Source: an uncultured Acetatifactor sp.
GTDB lineage: Bacteria; Bacillota; Clostridia; Lachnospirales; Lachnospiraceae
NCBI GenBank assembly: GCA_910586775.1
Contig: CAJUJN010000013.1
Span: 10,539-74,538, forward strand
Direction: 5' to 3'
DNA: 64,000 nucleotides
The notes beneath the pieces were generated by a model. The model saw only the letters and a list, made by a program, of their open reading frames with translations. It ran no database searches and was not told the origin of the DNA. The position numbers and the translations under genes were made by a program. Shown here piece after piece: positions 44,407 through 52,186 of the stretch (position 1 is its first letter; the number at the start of each line of letters is the position of its first letter).

Positions 44407-44450
44407 AATTTATACTTATAGTCAAAAACATTTGCAGTCATGTGATAAAA
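44407..44450 (-). repeat. Dispersed GCAAATGTTTTT/GTATAA palindrome, copy B
   Basis: Minus strand: TTATCACATGACTGCAAATG then TTTTTGACTATAAGTATAA. The ends TTAT and ATAA pair, giving an imperfect ~44-bp palindrome. It lies between the terminator of gene 44531-47656 and the promoter at 44373. Confidence 0.65.
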
Positions 44451-44464
44451 ATCTTTCTAATAAA

Positions 44465-44503
44465 AGAACCGCCGCAGAAGCTATTTCTCTCCGCGGCAGT
44501 TCT
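44465..44503 (-). terminator. Terminator of transglutaminase-like gene B
   Basis: Minus strand AGAACTGCCGC and GCGGCGGTTCT form an 11-bp stem (one T-G pair), then TTTTATT. It starts 28 bp after the stop. Confidence 0.85.
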
Positions 44504-44530
44504 ATTCATTCAATCTATTCCATCCAATTA

Positions 44531-47500
44531 TCAAACCAGAATCTTATAAAGCATATCGGCAAGTCCCACATTATACCCCGCATCGCTGTAAATGCATTCC
44601 TGCTGCCCGTTTAAAATGACAGCCAATGGAAGCTTTCCGATTTCCTGGTCCAGGGTTTGTGCCAGTTTGCAGTAGTTTTCGCCGAAATCGTCCAGGAGTG
44701 TATCAATCTCCGGCAATGCCTCCAGGGTGCGGTGAAGGGTCGTATTCTCCAAATCCTCCGGTGCTTTCAGAATTGCATACACCGGTGTCTTCAAAGCGGC
44801 GAATTCTTTCTGCCTGTCATAGAGTTCATTTAAAATATGCTCCGTGGGCTCTCTGGTTACGCCCAGCCACAGGAATAATGCCTTTCCGCCATTTGTAAGC
44901 CCTGACAGTGTTCCGCCGTCTCTGCCCTCCATAGTTTTCAAAGAGAAATCTTCCACTTTGATATGCGTCAGCAGATCTTTCGTCGACATTTCTCTCATGG
45001 AAACCGTCATCCTGCGGCTCTCGCCTTTCTGAAGCCTGAATACAGCCATCCTTGCCAGCTGGCCGCCGTCCCTTTTGCGGTTGGTGGTCACAATCCTGTA
45101 AATACCGGGAGTTACCTGCAATTCCAGCTCACTGCCTTTCATACGGAACAGATGTTCCCATAAGCCCATGCGCTGGAAGCCGTCCTCTTCAAAGCGTTCC
45201 AGAGAGTAATGTTCCCAATCGGACAGCTTCAGAGAGCCGTCTTCACACAGAGTCAGAGTACAGCTTTTCTCTTCCCCGTTACAGCTTACAAATTTACCCA
45301 CTTGATTATCCGCCTTGCCAGGAGCAGCCTCTCCGCTTCCTGTACAAGGCACGTCCCCGGAGCCGCATTCAAAATATTCAACTGCGCCGTCAAAATGATT
45401 CAGCCGGGCCGGGATGCCCAGTGCGCGGTACAGATTGACACAGAGGACTTCTTTGGAATGTCTGCTGCCCACACCGCCTCTCAGACACCCCAGAGGGGAA
45501 GTAATCAGGTTCTCATACTCCTGTTCCGGTATGGAAATGACCCACTTGTCTATGATTTCCGGAAGGCATCCCGGATTCTGCTCCAAAGCTTCCTTTTCAC
45601 TGTCTTCCGCATATTCATCCCAGTATTTTTTCAGGGCCATCCTGCAGGGATGCAGCATCTCAATCGACACTCTGGGACAAAGCAGATATCCGTAAAATAT
45701 TTCCTCCGGCACGCCTCCCGCACAGGAAAATGCATTGATACAGCAATCCATCAAAACCTCGGCTTTTATATCCCAGTAATCTTTTTCCCGCAGAGTGTTT
45801 AATACCTTCAGTTTCCAGTTGCCTTTTCCGTTTTTCAGACAGACGGAAGACATTCGAGGGCTTTCCGATTGGTTGGATTTTGTATGATTGCCTTCCTGTA
45901 CATCTGACTGAGCACGATAGTCTGCAGGCAGAAAACAGTCTGCATCCCACTCCAGAAAACGCACAATTTCACCCATATTGCTGTGGGCTTTATGCAGGAT
46001 TTCCTTAACCTTTTCTCTTTCTTCTCCGTCAAAGCGGTTCAGAGCTCTTTCGGCTTCTCTTACATCATAAAAGCTTTCCGCTTTCTCCCGGCGGTATTCC
46101 GCTGCCTGTGCCAGGCGTTTTTCGCCTGTTTCCAACTGTTCTGCCGTCAGTAAACCGTCATACATATCTCCCGGTTTCGGAGCATGGATATCTATTTCTT
46201 TCCAGCCTTCCCAACATTCCGGTTTTTCTCTCAGTATCACCTTGCATTCTACTACTTTTTCCTTTGTCAGCCTGCCGGATAAAGCTTCATTTTCTTTTCC
46301 ATTCTCTGAAATATCAACTGAAAATACCGTTTTCCTGTCATTCTCCAAGGTACCGGACGACACTGTTGTTTTGTCACATTCCAAAGTACCGGACGATACT
46401 GTTATCTTGTTACTCTCCAAAGTACCGGGCACAATGTATGTCTCCTCCGCATTGCTTTCAAAACTGCCGAGAGAGACCATTGTCTCTCCATAAAGCTTTC
46501 TTCCGGAAATCTTTTTCCCGGAAATCACTCCGTCAGTTAAATCACTCTCAGCGTCTGAACAAATATCCGCTGATGCACTGATGTACAAGTCTCCGAAACC
46601 TGTCAGCAGCCTTGCAACACCGCAGTCTTCCCCTTCCGAGCCTGTATACACCACAGCCACCGACCCGAAAGCGCCATGATTCAGTACCTGGAAATCCACT
46701 TTTGCATTGGGAACGGGATTCCCGTTTTCGTCCTCAACCTTCACTGCAAGTTCTACGGTACGGGCGTAATGCTCCATGTGGTTCAGCACCTTTGCCATAC
46801 CCCTGGGTCCCACCTGCCTGTCCTCGGGTGCATCCTTTCCGAACCATCTGGAATGCAGCATGACTGACCGGAAAGCAGGTCCTGTAAACCATCCTCTGTT
46901 CATTTCTTCCTCCGGCTCACATGCCCCCAGAAAATACCATTTGCCGTCACACCACAGTTCCACCCAGGCGTGATTATCATCACAGTGACTCCAGAGCGGC
47001 GCATAAATCTGACGGGCCGGAATCCCGATGCTGCGCAGCGCAGTCACGGCGAAAGTAGACTCTTCTCCGCAGCGTCCTGTGGTTGTACCGAACATGGTTC
47101 GCGGATTCTGGGTTCTTCCGTCTGTGGAACGGTAGGTTGCCTCCCTGGCACACCAGTAATTCACATCAATGGCAGTGTCATACATTGTTCTGGAAGATGC
47201 CTCTTCCAAATCCACCGCTTCCTTTACCCTGTCGTAGAAGAATCCCCTTGTATCGTCAATGTCCTCATTATTTACCCTGTAATGCAGCACATAATTGGCA
47301 AACAGCTTCTCCGGCACACGTCCGGCAAAAGCGCCATGATTCCAAAGAAATACTCCGTGCTTTGCATAAGCCAGGAACAGGCTTGCAGGATAATCCAGCA
47401 AATCGCTCAAAGGCATGGCGCTGTAGATAAAAGTGAGTGCCTGAGCCTCATCTTCTGTACACCTTGCCAAAGCAGCCGAAATTTCTTCTTTTTTACCGGA

Positions 47501-47656
47501 AAGAAGACGTCCTGACAGTTCAGACATACAGCTTTCATTTTCATTTGCTTCATTTTGTGCTTTATTGCGCTGCAGTTCACTATACCGCTCATCCAATAAA
47601 GCCATCTGACTGTCAAAAGCGTTCTTAATCTCTCTGTAATAAGCTGCAGAAAACAT
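44531..47656 (-). CDS. Large cytosolic transglutaminase-fold protein (paralogue B)
   Basis: 1041 residues, no signal peptide, same domain order as the protein at 21614. Transglutaminase-like domain with Cys196 in TTGRCGEESTFAV and His229 in CDDNHAWVELWCDGKW; the third position again reads GACEPE. A transthyretin-like segment (ELAVKVEDENGNPVPNAKV) follows, then a low-complexity insert with three 13-residue repeats (SSGTLE type), a helical region, a second TG-like segment without the Cys (LRGGVGSRHSKEVLC, YRALGIPARL), and a redoxin-like end (GGKALFLWLGVTREPTEH, LPLAVILNGQQ) lacking CxxC. Conservation of the odd triad in both copies argues for a family trait rather than decay. GGGAGG before the ATG; the leader carries two ~140-bp repeats. 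GH18 and GH20 lie just upstream. Confidence 0.78.
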   Translation of the reverse strand: MFSAAYYREIKNAFDSQMALLDERYSELQRNKAQNEANENESCMSELSGRLLSGKKEEISAALARCTEDEAQALTFIYSAMPLSDLLDYPASLFLAYAKHGVFLWNHGAFAGRVPEKLFANYVLHYRVNNEDIDDTRGFFYDRVKEAVDLEEASSRTMYDTAIDVNYWCAREATYRSTDGRTQNPRTMFGTTTGRCGEESTFAVTALRSIGIPARQIYAPLWSHCDDNHAWVELWCDGKWYFLGACEPEEEMNRGWFTGPAFRSVMLHSRWFGKDAPEDRQVGPRGMAKVLNHMEHYARTVELAVKVEDENGNPVPNAKVDFQVLNHGAFGSVAVVYTGSEGEDCGVARLLTGFGDLYISASADICSDAESDLTDGVISGKKISGRKLYGETMVSLGSFESNAEETYIVPGTLESNKITVSSGTLECDKTTVSSGTLENDRKTVFSVDISENGKENEALSGRLTKEKVVECKVILREKPECWEGWKEIDIHAPKPGDMYDGLLTAEQLETGEKRLAQAAEYRREKAESFYDVREAERALNRFDGEEREKVKEILHKAHSNMGEIVRFLEWDADCFLPADYRAQSDVQEGNHTKSNQSESPRMSSVCLKNGKGNWKLKVLNTLREKDYWDIKAEVLMDCCINAFSCAGGVPEEIFYGYLLCPRVSIEMLHPCRMALKKYWDEYAEDSEKEALEQNPGCLPEIIDKWVISIPEQEYENLITSPLGCLRGGVGSRHSKEVLCVNLYRALGIPARLNHFDGAVEYFECGSGDVPCTGSGEAAPGKADNQVGKFVSCNGEEKSCTLTLCEDGSLKLSDWEHYSLERFEEDGFQRMGLWEHLFRMKGSELELQVTPGIYRIVTTNRKRDGGQLARMAVFRLQKGESRRMTVSMREMSTKDLLTHIKVEDFSLKTMEGRDGGTLSGLTNGGKALFLWLGVTREPTEHILNELYDRQKEFAALKTPVYAILKAPEDLENTTLHRTLEALPEIDTLLDDFGENYCKLAQTLDQEIGKLPLAVILNGQQECIYSDAGYNVGLADMLYKILV
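46340..46440 (-). repeat. In-frame ~39-bp tandem repeat in transglutaminase-like gene B
   Basis: Three units (CTCCAAAGTACCGGACGA type) at a 39-bp period encode a 13-residue SSGTLE-x-x-K-x-T-V motif. It is inserted at a different place from the repeat in paralogue A. Confidence 0.8.
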
Positions 47657-47671
47657 AATTTCCTCCCAAAT

Positions 47672-47812
47672 TTACAGTACACTCCCGGAATCTCCACGCC
47701 GTATAGCATGCAGCTTTTCAGAATCCATCCTTTCCGATTCCCCCGCCTTTCCGGGCATGTTCTCAATTCAATGCCCGAATTCCGCTGCCAAAGATTCCAA
47801 GAGTCTGTTACA
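47672..47812. repeat. ~140-bp dispersed repeat, copy 2
   Basis: Starts TACAGTACACTCCCGGAATC and ends GATTCCAAGAGTCTGTTACA; shares CCGATTCCCCCGCCTTTCC and AATGCC with copy 1. It lies in the leader of transglutaminase-like gene B, about 8 bp from its ribosome site. Confidence 0.75.
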
Positions 47813-47950
47813 GTATGCTCCTGGAATCTCCTACTGCTTATCATACCGTTTTCCGGAAATCATCCGGGCCGATTTCTCCGCTATTCCAGGTACCGTTCAA
47901 CCCCAATGCCTGATTCCGCATCCTGAGATTCCAAGAGCCTATTACAATAT
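47807..47950. repeat. ~140-bp dispersed repeat, copy 3, in tandem with copy 2
   Basis: Starts TACAGTATGCTCCTGGAATC and ends GATTCCAAGAGCCTATTACA; contains ATTCCAGGTACCGTTC and AATGCCTGATTCCGC as in copy 1. Tandem period to copy 2 about 136 bp. It ends 9 bp from the GH18 stop codon. Confidence 0.75.
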
Positions 47951-47958
47951 GAGACTCT

Positions 47959-48978
47959 CTATCGATTCATTTCCTCATATAAAGTATCCAGCAAAGCCCT
48001 GGTGCTGTCACATTTATGTTCCCAATAGAAGATTCCGCCGTACCCCTTCTCTTTGACATAAATCGCTTTCTCTTTCAGAGAGCGGGGACTATCGTAAGAA
48101 AGGAACGTAGAACCGTTAAACAGATAATGTGCTTTCGCCTCGTCATCCCAGTACTCTGTATAACCGTTCTGATTTATATAATCTTTCACCAGGATATCAT
48201 AATCAGGCCCGTATCCGCCGCCTTTGGGGCACAGTTCCAGAAGGCCATGCCTCTCGCTGTCCCTCACATCCTCCCACTTTCTGGAGTAAAAGGCTGCCCC
48301 CATCATCAGCCTGTGAGCAGGCACCCCATACTTTTCAAACAACTCCAGCGCCTGCGCGCAGCTGTTCATGAATACATCCGCAGGCTTGGAAAACAGGGAT
48401 GTATGATGGCCTGCCAAAGCATGGAAACCGCATTTCAGGTCATATGTCATGACATTAATATAGTCAATGCACTCCATCAGCTGAGGCAGTTCCACGCAGT
48501 TTACATAGAATAAATCTGCACCGGCAGCAATGGTGAGATAATATTTCTTTCCGCCAACGGCATCCAGATGTCTGCGGATTGCCCTGCAAAAATAAGTAAA
48601 ATTATGCCTGTCATCCGGGGATACGGCACTGTTATTGGAAGGCACGCAAGGATACTCCCAGTCAAGGTCAATGCCGTCCAAATCATATTTTACAGCCGTC
48701 TCAGCCAAAGCTGCCGCCGCTTTTTCACGCATTTCTTCCGCTGCGCAGCATACGGTAAAGGCATCTCTCTCAGCCTGTACCACGGAAAGAATAATACGCA
48801 GATTGGGATTCCATTTGCGAATCTGAGGAATCATATCCAGCTTCTCTTTACAGCCGTTACAGATGACACTTCCGTCATTATGAAGCCCTCCGAAGGCAAT
48901 ATTGATGCCTGTAAGCTTCTTTGCGTCTTCCTCTGTGAATTCGCCTTTTCCCACATAACCTAATATTTCGTTTTTCAT
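47959..48978 (-). CDS. Cytosolic GH18 glycosidase (chitinase / endo-beta-N-acetylglucosaminidase type)
   Basis: 339 residues, no signal peptide, single GH18 barrel. The catalytic signature DxxDxDxE is complete: DGIDLDWEYP with Glu108 as acid. Other family segments: LGYVGKGEFTEEDAKKL, MTYDLKCGFHALAGHHTSLF, LMMGAAFYSRKW, IFYWEHKCDSTRALL. GH18 enzymes cut beta-1,4 links between GlcNAc units, in chitin or in the chitobiose core of N-glycans. An intracellular location beside GH20 and near GH130 and nag genes fits an enzyme for imported chitobiose-containing oligosaccharides. No strong ribosome site precedes the ATG. Probably co-transcribed or independently started after the GH20 gene 227 bp upstream. 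Confidence 0.9.
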   Translation of the reverse strand: MKNEILGYVGKGEFTEEDAKKLTGINIAFGGLHNDGSVICNGCKEKLDMIPQIRKWNPNLRIILSVVQAERDAFTVCCAAEEMREKAAAALAETAVKYDLDGIDLDWEYPCVPSNNSAVSPDDRHNFTYFCRAIRRHLDAVGGKKYYLTIAAGADLFYVNCVELPQLMECIDYINVMTYDLKCGFHALAGHHTSLFSKPADVFMNSCAQALELFEKYGVPAHRLMMGAAFYSRKWEDVRDSERHGLLELCPKGGGYGPDYDILVKDYINQNGYTEYWDDEAKAHYLFNGSTFLSYDSPRSLKEKAIYVKEKGYGGIFYWEHKCDSTRALLDTLYEEMNR

Positions 48979-49032
48979 AATTATATTCTTATTCCAATTC
49001 TGAAAATGCCTGTCACTGTCACATATAACACA

Positions 49033-49175
49033 GACATTTGCTGTTTTTTATACTTAGGAACTGAATTCCTTAAGACCGCCAGAATTCACCAATTTGTTTC
49101 TATCAGGAATATGACTGGCGGTCTTTCATTATAAGTATATGACTGCAAATCTTTTTAATGTGCGGTATAAGTTAT
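49033..49175. repeat. Terminator-like hairpin flanked by inverted copies of the dispersed palindrome (copy C)
   Basis: AGACCGCCAG (49073-49082) pairs with CTGGCGGTCT (49115-49124), probably the GH20 terminator read leftwards. On its left ACATTTGCTGTTTTTTATAC (49034-49053) and on its right ATGACTGCAAATCTTTTT with GCGGTATAA (49139-49170) are inverted relatives of the dispersed motif. Confidence 0.6.
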
Positions 49176-49204
49176 CATGTCCATAAAATGTCTGAATCTA
49201 CGGC

Positions 49205-51040
49205 TTAGCTTCTCAGGATGTCCGCATACCAGAAGAATACTTCGGATATCTTCGCAATATCCCCTTCCTTGCTGTTTTCTCTCCATATCTGCTGATAGTA
49301 ATGCAGGCATCTCTCCAGCCTGGCGGCGATTTCCCTGCCATTCTCCGGCTTATCCCCCTTGTTAAGCTGTGACAGGAACACACCCACTTCGTTCCATACT
49401 TTTGTCATTTCCAGAGAAATATGGGTATATTCCACAATCCTGCGCTTTGTGCTGTCCATATTGCGGCTGACTCCGCGCAGCTCTGCTTCAATTTCATCAA
49501 TGCGTGCATTCCGCTCAGGCACCTTCGTCATGTCTTCTTTTTCAAAAAATTCCAGAAGTTTGCTGTGCTCCACGCCCTTCTGAGCCTGTTCTTTCAGGCT
49601 TACTGCAGTAAACCAACCGAAAGTCATTGTCCCGCATACCTTATCCAGACAGCTTACCAGTTTACCCGATGCATCTCCGAATTCCAATATGGAAATCTGT
49701 CTGCACAGTTCCTCAAATTCAGGCACCTTTTCTCCCCAGGAGCATACAGCCCCGAAGATGATTCCGGGAACGGAGAAGATGGGATGGTTAATATGTCCGA
49801 AATCACCCCAATCCGTATTCAGCATGCCGATAGCATCATGCTTTCTGGCATAGCCGCACATCCTGGTGATATTCCGATATCCGCCTCTTATCATATTGAC
49901 CCAGGTATTCCAGCCGCGCACACCGGGACAGAGGTACTGGGTCGCACCCACGCTGTGAAGAATTTCCGTCTCTCTTTCCGGTTGGTCGTCGCCATATCCC
50001 CAGTTCAGGCAGATTACTTCTTTGGGCAGCTGAGAATAAAGTTCCGGATGTCCGCAGATGATATCCCCCCAGAACATGGGTGTCTTGCCCTTCTCAATCA
50101 GGAACTCAAACAGTTCTTTGATGTACTCCATGTACAGGACGCCTTTCCCCTTTTCTTCCGCCAGGGCAGAGCTCCTTCCCTTTCCAAGGTCGAAGGTCTC
50201 ATCTGCGCATATATTGAATTTATCCGTCCTGAACAGCTGCATATATTCCGTAATCATATCTTTGATCAGAGCAATGGCATCTCTGTTGGACACATTCACC
50301 GTATGATGGTGCATCCTGTCCTGTAAACCAAATCTCTGTCCAAAGCTGCCGGGCAGCTCGCAGAGATGTTCGAAAGATTTCGTCCTCAGCAGCTTATACA
50401 GGTGGCCGAATGTAGCAATGGAGGGTACCAGTTCCACACCTCTTTCATAGCAGTACTGATCCAGTTCCAACACTTCTTCCGCTGTCATTGGAGTCTCATC
50501 TCTCCACAATTCGGTCAGGTCACGGAAGAGATAAGTATGCTCCACATAGAGCTGCAGTTGGTTCATTTTATAGAAAGAAAGGGTATCCACAAGCTTTTTC
50601 ATATTCTCCAGAGTCTGGATACGGCCTCTGGTGACATCATGGTAATAGCCTCTGTTTTTCATATCCGGCTCGTCGTCGATTTGCACATAGGGAAGCAGTC
50701 CCGCGCTCTGACGCACAATCTGACGCAGTGTCTGAACCGCCCAGCCAAGGGCCGTCAGGCTGCCGCCGCACAGAAAGGCACCTTCGTCTTCGATTTTCAG
50801 ATTATATTGCTGCTCGCCCAGAGAAGAATCCACCTTCATCAGGATATCCCCCCTGCGGAAAGTTCCTCTTCCAATCTCCACCGTCATTCCGGCCCAGGTA
50901 TAGATTTCTTCCTTCAGCTGACGGGCGTAGACAATTGTTCCCTGAGGGCAGGAAGCGTCCATGACAATCATGGTGTCCATCCGCAACATGCAATTTCCTT
51001 CTTTTTCTTCCATTTGTTTTGGTAATGGCAGTAAAATCAT
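49205..51040 (-). CDS. Cytosolic GH20-like beta-N-acetylhexosaminidase
   Basis: 611 residues, no signal peptide. The N-terminal ~120 residues form the GH20b-like domain (GDILMKVDSSLGEQQYNLKI, GGSLTALGWAVQTLRQIV). The barrel follows: YVQIDDEPDMKNRGYYHDVTRGRI, LSFYKMNQLQLYVEHTYLF, GVELVPSIATFGHLYKLL, and the catalytic Asp280-Glu281 pair in FNICADETFDLG. A helical C-terminal extension of ~120 residues ends the protein. GH20 enzymes remove terminal beta-GlcNAc or GalNAc by substrate-assisted catalysis. GGGAGG lies 8 nt before the ATG. The best promoter is ~430 bp upstream (51471-51499), so the leader is unusually long or carries a small gene. Confidence 0.88.
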   Translation of the reverse strand: MILLPLPKQMEEKEGNCMLRMDTMIVMDASCPQGTIVYARQLKEEIYTWAGMTVEIGRGTFRRGDILMKVDSSLGEQQYNLKIEDEGAFLCGGSLTALGWAVQTLRQIVRQSAGLLPYVQIDDEPDMKNRGYYHDVTRGRIQTLENMKKLVDTLSFYKMNQLQLYVEHTYLFRDLTELWRDETPMTAEEVLELDQYCYERGVELVPSIATFGHLYKLLRTKSFEHLCELPGSFGQRFGLQDRMHHHTVNVSNRDAIALIKDMITEYMQLFRTDKFNICADETFDLGKGRSSALAEEKGKGVLYMEYIKELFEFLIEKGKTPMFWGDIICGHPELYSQLPKEVICLNWGYGDDQPERETEILHSVGATQYLCPGVRGWNTWVNMIRGGYRNITRMCGYARKHDAIGMLNTDWGDFGHINHPIFSVPGIIFGAVCSWGEKVPEFEELCRQISILEFGDASGKLVSCLDKVCGTMTFGWFTAVSLKEQAQKGVEHSKLLEFFEKEDMTKVPERNARIDEIEAELRGVSRNMDSTKRRIVEYTHISLEMTKVWNEVGVFLSQLNKGDKPENGREIAARLERCLHYYQQIWRENSKEGDIAKISEVFFWYADILRS

Positions 51041-51158
51041 TTTTATGACCTCCCTATTATTTATACTTGTTAAAACGTCTATTTGCTGCTTTTTGTCCCA
51101 CCTGGAGCTGTCGTATTAAGACACCTAAAATCTTTAATGCGCTCCCCTTAAAAGGACA

Positions 51159-51329
51159 TTACAAAAACACAGCTAAAATTATCCCTATGCAGTTTTTATC
51201 TCCTGTCAGTTTACGGACAGTATTATCACTCTTTTTTACACCCTCCCTGTAGCAGACTCCCATATGCTCCCACTGCCTGTCATTCATATAAGGAGTTTCT
51301 TCTTTCTGTGTCTGCGCGTACTTTTTCAC
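51159..51329 (-). CDS. Possible small protein (56 residues) in the long GH20 leader
   Basis: GTG start at 51329 preceded by GGGAGGAG with a 4-nt gap. The product is basic and polar (MKKYAQTQKEETPY, REGVKKSDNTVRKL) with a hydrophobic end (GIILAVFL). I recognise no family. It lies between the GH20 promoter and gene, so it could be a leader peptide or a decayed gene. Codon use alone does not settle this. Confidence 0.22.
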   Translation of the reverse strand: MKKYAQTQKEETPYMNDRQWEHMGVCYREGVKKSDNTVRKLTGDKNCIGIILAVFL

Positions 51330-51785
51330 AATGCTCCTCCCAAAGCCTTTCCACGCAATCTTTTGCTTCCGCAACAATCATTTTCATTCTCCCCGGAAAC
51401 TGCCTGAACTAATCTGCCTTTGCTGTTTCCTGTCTTATTACCCTTATTTTTGGAGTCTCACTCCATTTGGAGTATAGCAAATATTTCCAATAGATTCAAT
51501 TAAATATTTAATAAAATGTAAAAAATTTTTTATCACTTATTTCCGTTTTTTGCAACATTTTGTATCTTTGCATAAGTGTATACATTTTCTCTCTATTAGT
51601 TGTTAAGATAGTTTACCATCTTTTCGATTTTTGTAAATATCGTTTTCCCAAATGGTCTTTTGTACTTCCTCAATGGCAGGGAGGGATTCAAAAATATATT
51701 TATTTTCTCTTCTCAAGTGGGTTATAACCGATTATAGCAGATTTTCATTAATATGTAACTTTTTTGGGATATTTTTTCAAAAAAT
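51330..51785. other. AT-rich intergenic region between GH20 leader and nuclease remnant
   Basis: Apart from the promoter and operator-like repeats at 51451-51499 I see long A/T tracts and no gene. The region just before 51786 may hold decayed upstream parts of the nuclease-family gene but no recognisable motif survives. Confidence 0.5.
51451..51499 (-). promoter_or_regulatory. Promoter with overlapping palindromic operator upstream of GH20
   Basis: Minus strand TTGAAT (51494-51499), 17-bp spacer, TATACT (51471-51476). Overlapping the -10 and start region are three alternating boxes ACTCC-AAAT-GGAGT-GAG-ACTCCA (51451-51474), giving two overlapping palindromes. This is where a repressor would act. 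Confidence 0.6.
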
Positions 51786-52109
51786 ATGGTAATATTTTAC
51801 CTTAATGTTTTTATAGACAAAATACAGGAAGCCATAATTAAAGCATACTACATGAATCCAGTCATGGAACTTTCTTCCGGAAAAGGCTTTGCCGATGTTG
51901 TCTATCTTCCAAAGAAGAATACTGACAAGCCCGCACTGATTGTAGAACTAAAATGGAACAAATCTGCCGAAGGAGCATTAAAGCAGATCAAAGAAAAGCA
52001 ATATGCGTCATGGATTGAGGAATACACGGGAGATATTCTGTTAATTGGCATCAATTATGATAAAAAAAGCAAACTGCATGAATGTGTGATAGAAAAGTTT
52101 ATGAAATGA
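51786..52109 (+). pseudogene. Remnant of an AAA-ATPase/PD-(D/E)XK (DUF1703-type) gene: C-terminal nuclease part only
   Basis: 107 codons. ELSSGKGFADVVYLPKK, then PALIVELKWNKSAEGALKQI and GDILLIGINYDKKSKLHECVIE, are the typical nuclease end of this family (Asp, Glu-x-Lys kept). The ATPase part is absent and no ribosome site precedes the frame. It is a different subtype from the intact gene at 42570, so not a local duplicate. A hairpin follows. Confidence 0.75.
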
Positions 52110-52119
52110 TGTCTGCTGC

Positions 52120-52168
52120 GCCGGGAAACCGAAACTGCCTTTCGGCTTTTTATGTTCGGTTTTCCGGC
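52120..52168. terminator. Hairpin between the nuclease remnant and the sulfatase gene
   Basis: GCCGGGAAACCGAA (52120-52133) pairs with TTCGGTTTTCCGGC (52155-52168), almost perfect over 14 positions. It lies 18 bp after the sulfatase stop on the minus strand and can serve both sides. Confidence 0.65.
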
Positions 52169-52186
52169 ACTGTAATAAATTTACGA

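Noticed and set aside
47672..47950. Possible riboswitch in the leader of transglutaminase-like gene B
   Set aside because: The sequence is a tandem copy of a repeat found elsewhere in the window next to another gene; no known aptamer core recognised. Kept only as a repeat.
49421..50326. 301-codon plus-strand open frame
   Set aside because: Antisense to the GH20 gene with its catalytic Asp-Glu; composition typical of a complementary frame.
51265..51388. A frameshifted small gene starting at the ATG at 51387
   Set aside because: The frame from that ATG stops after 20 codons; joining it to the next frame needs an unsupported slip at AAAA. Only the GTG-started frame at 51329 is kept, at low confidence.
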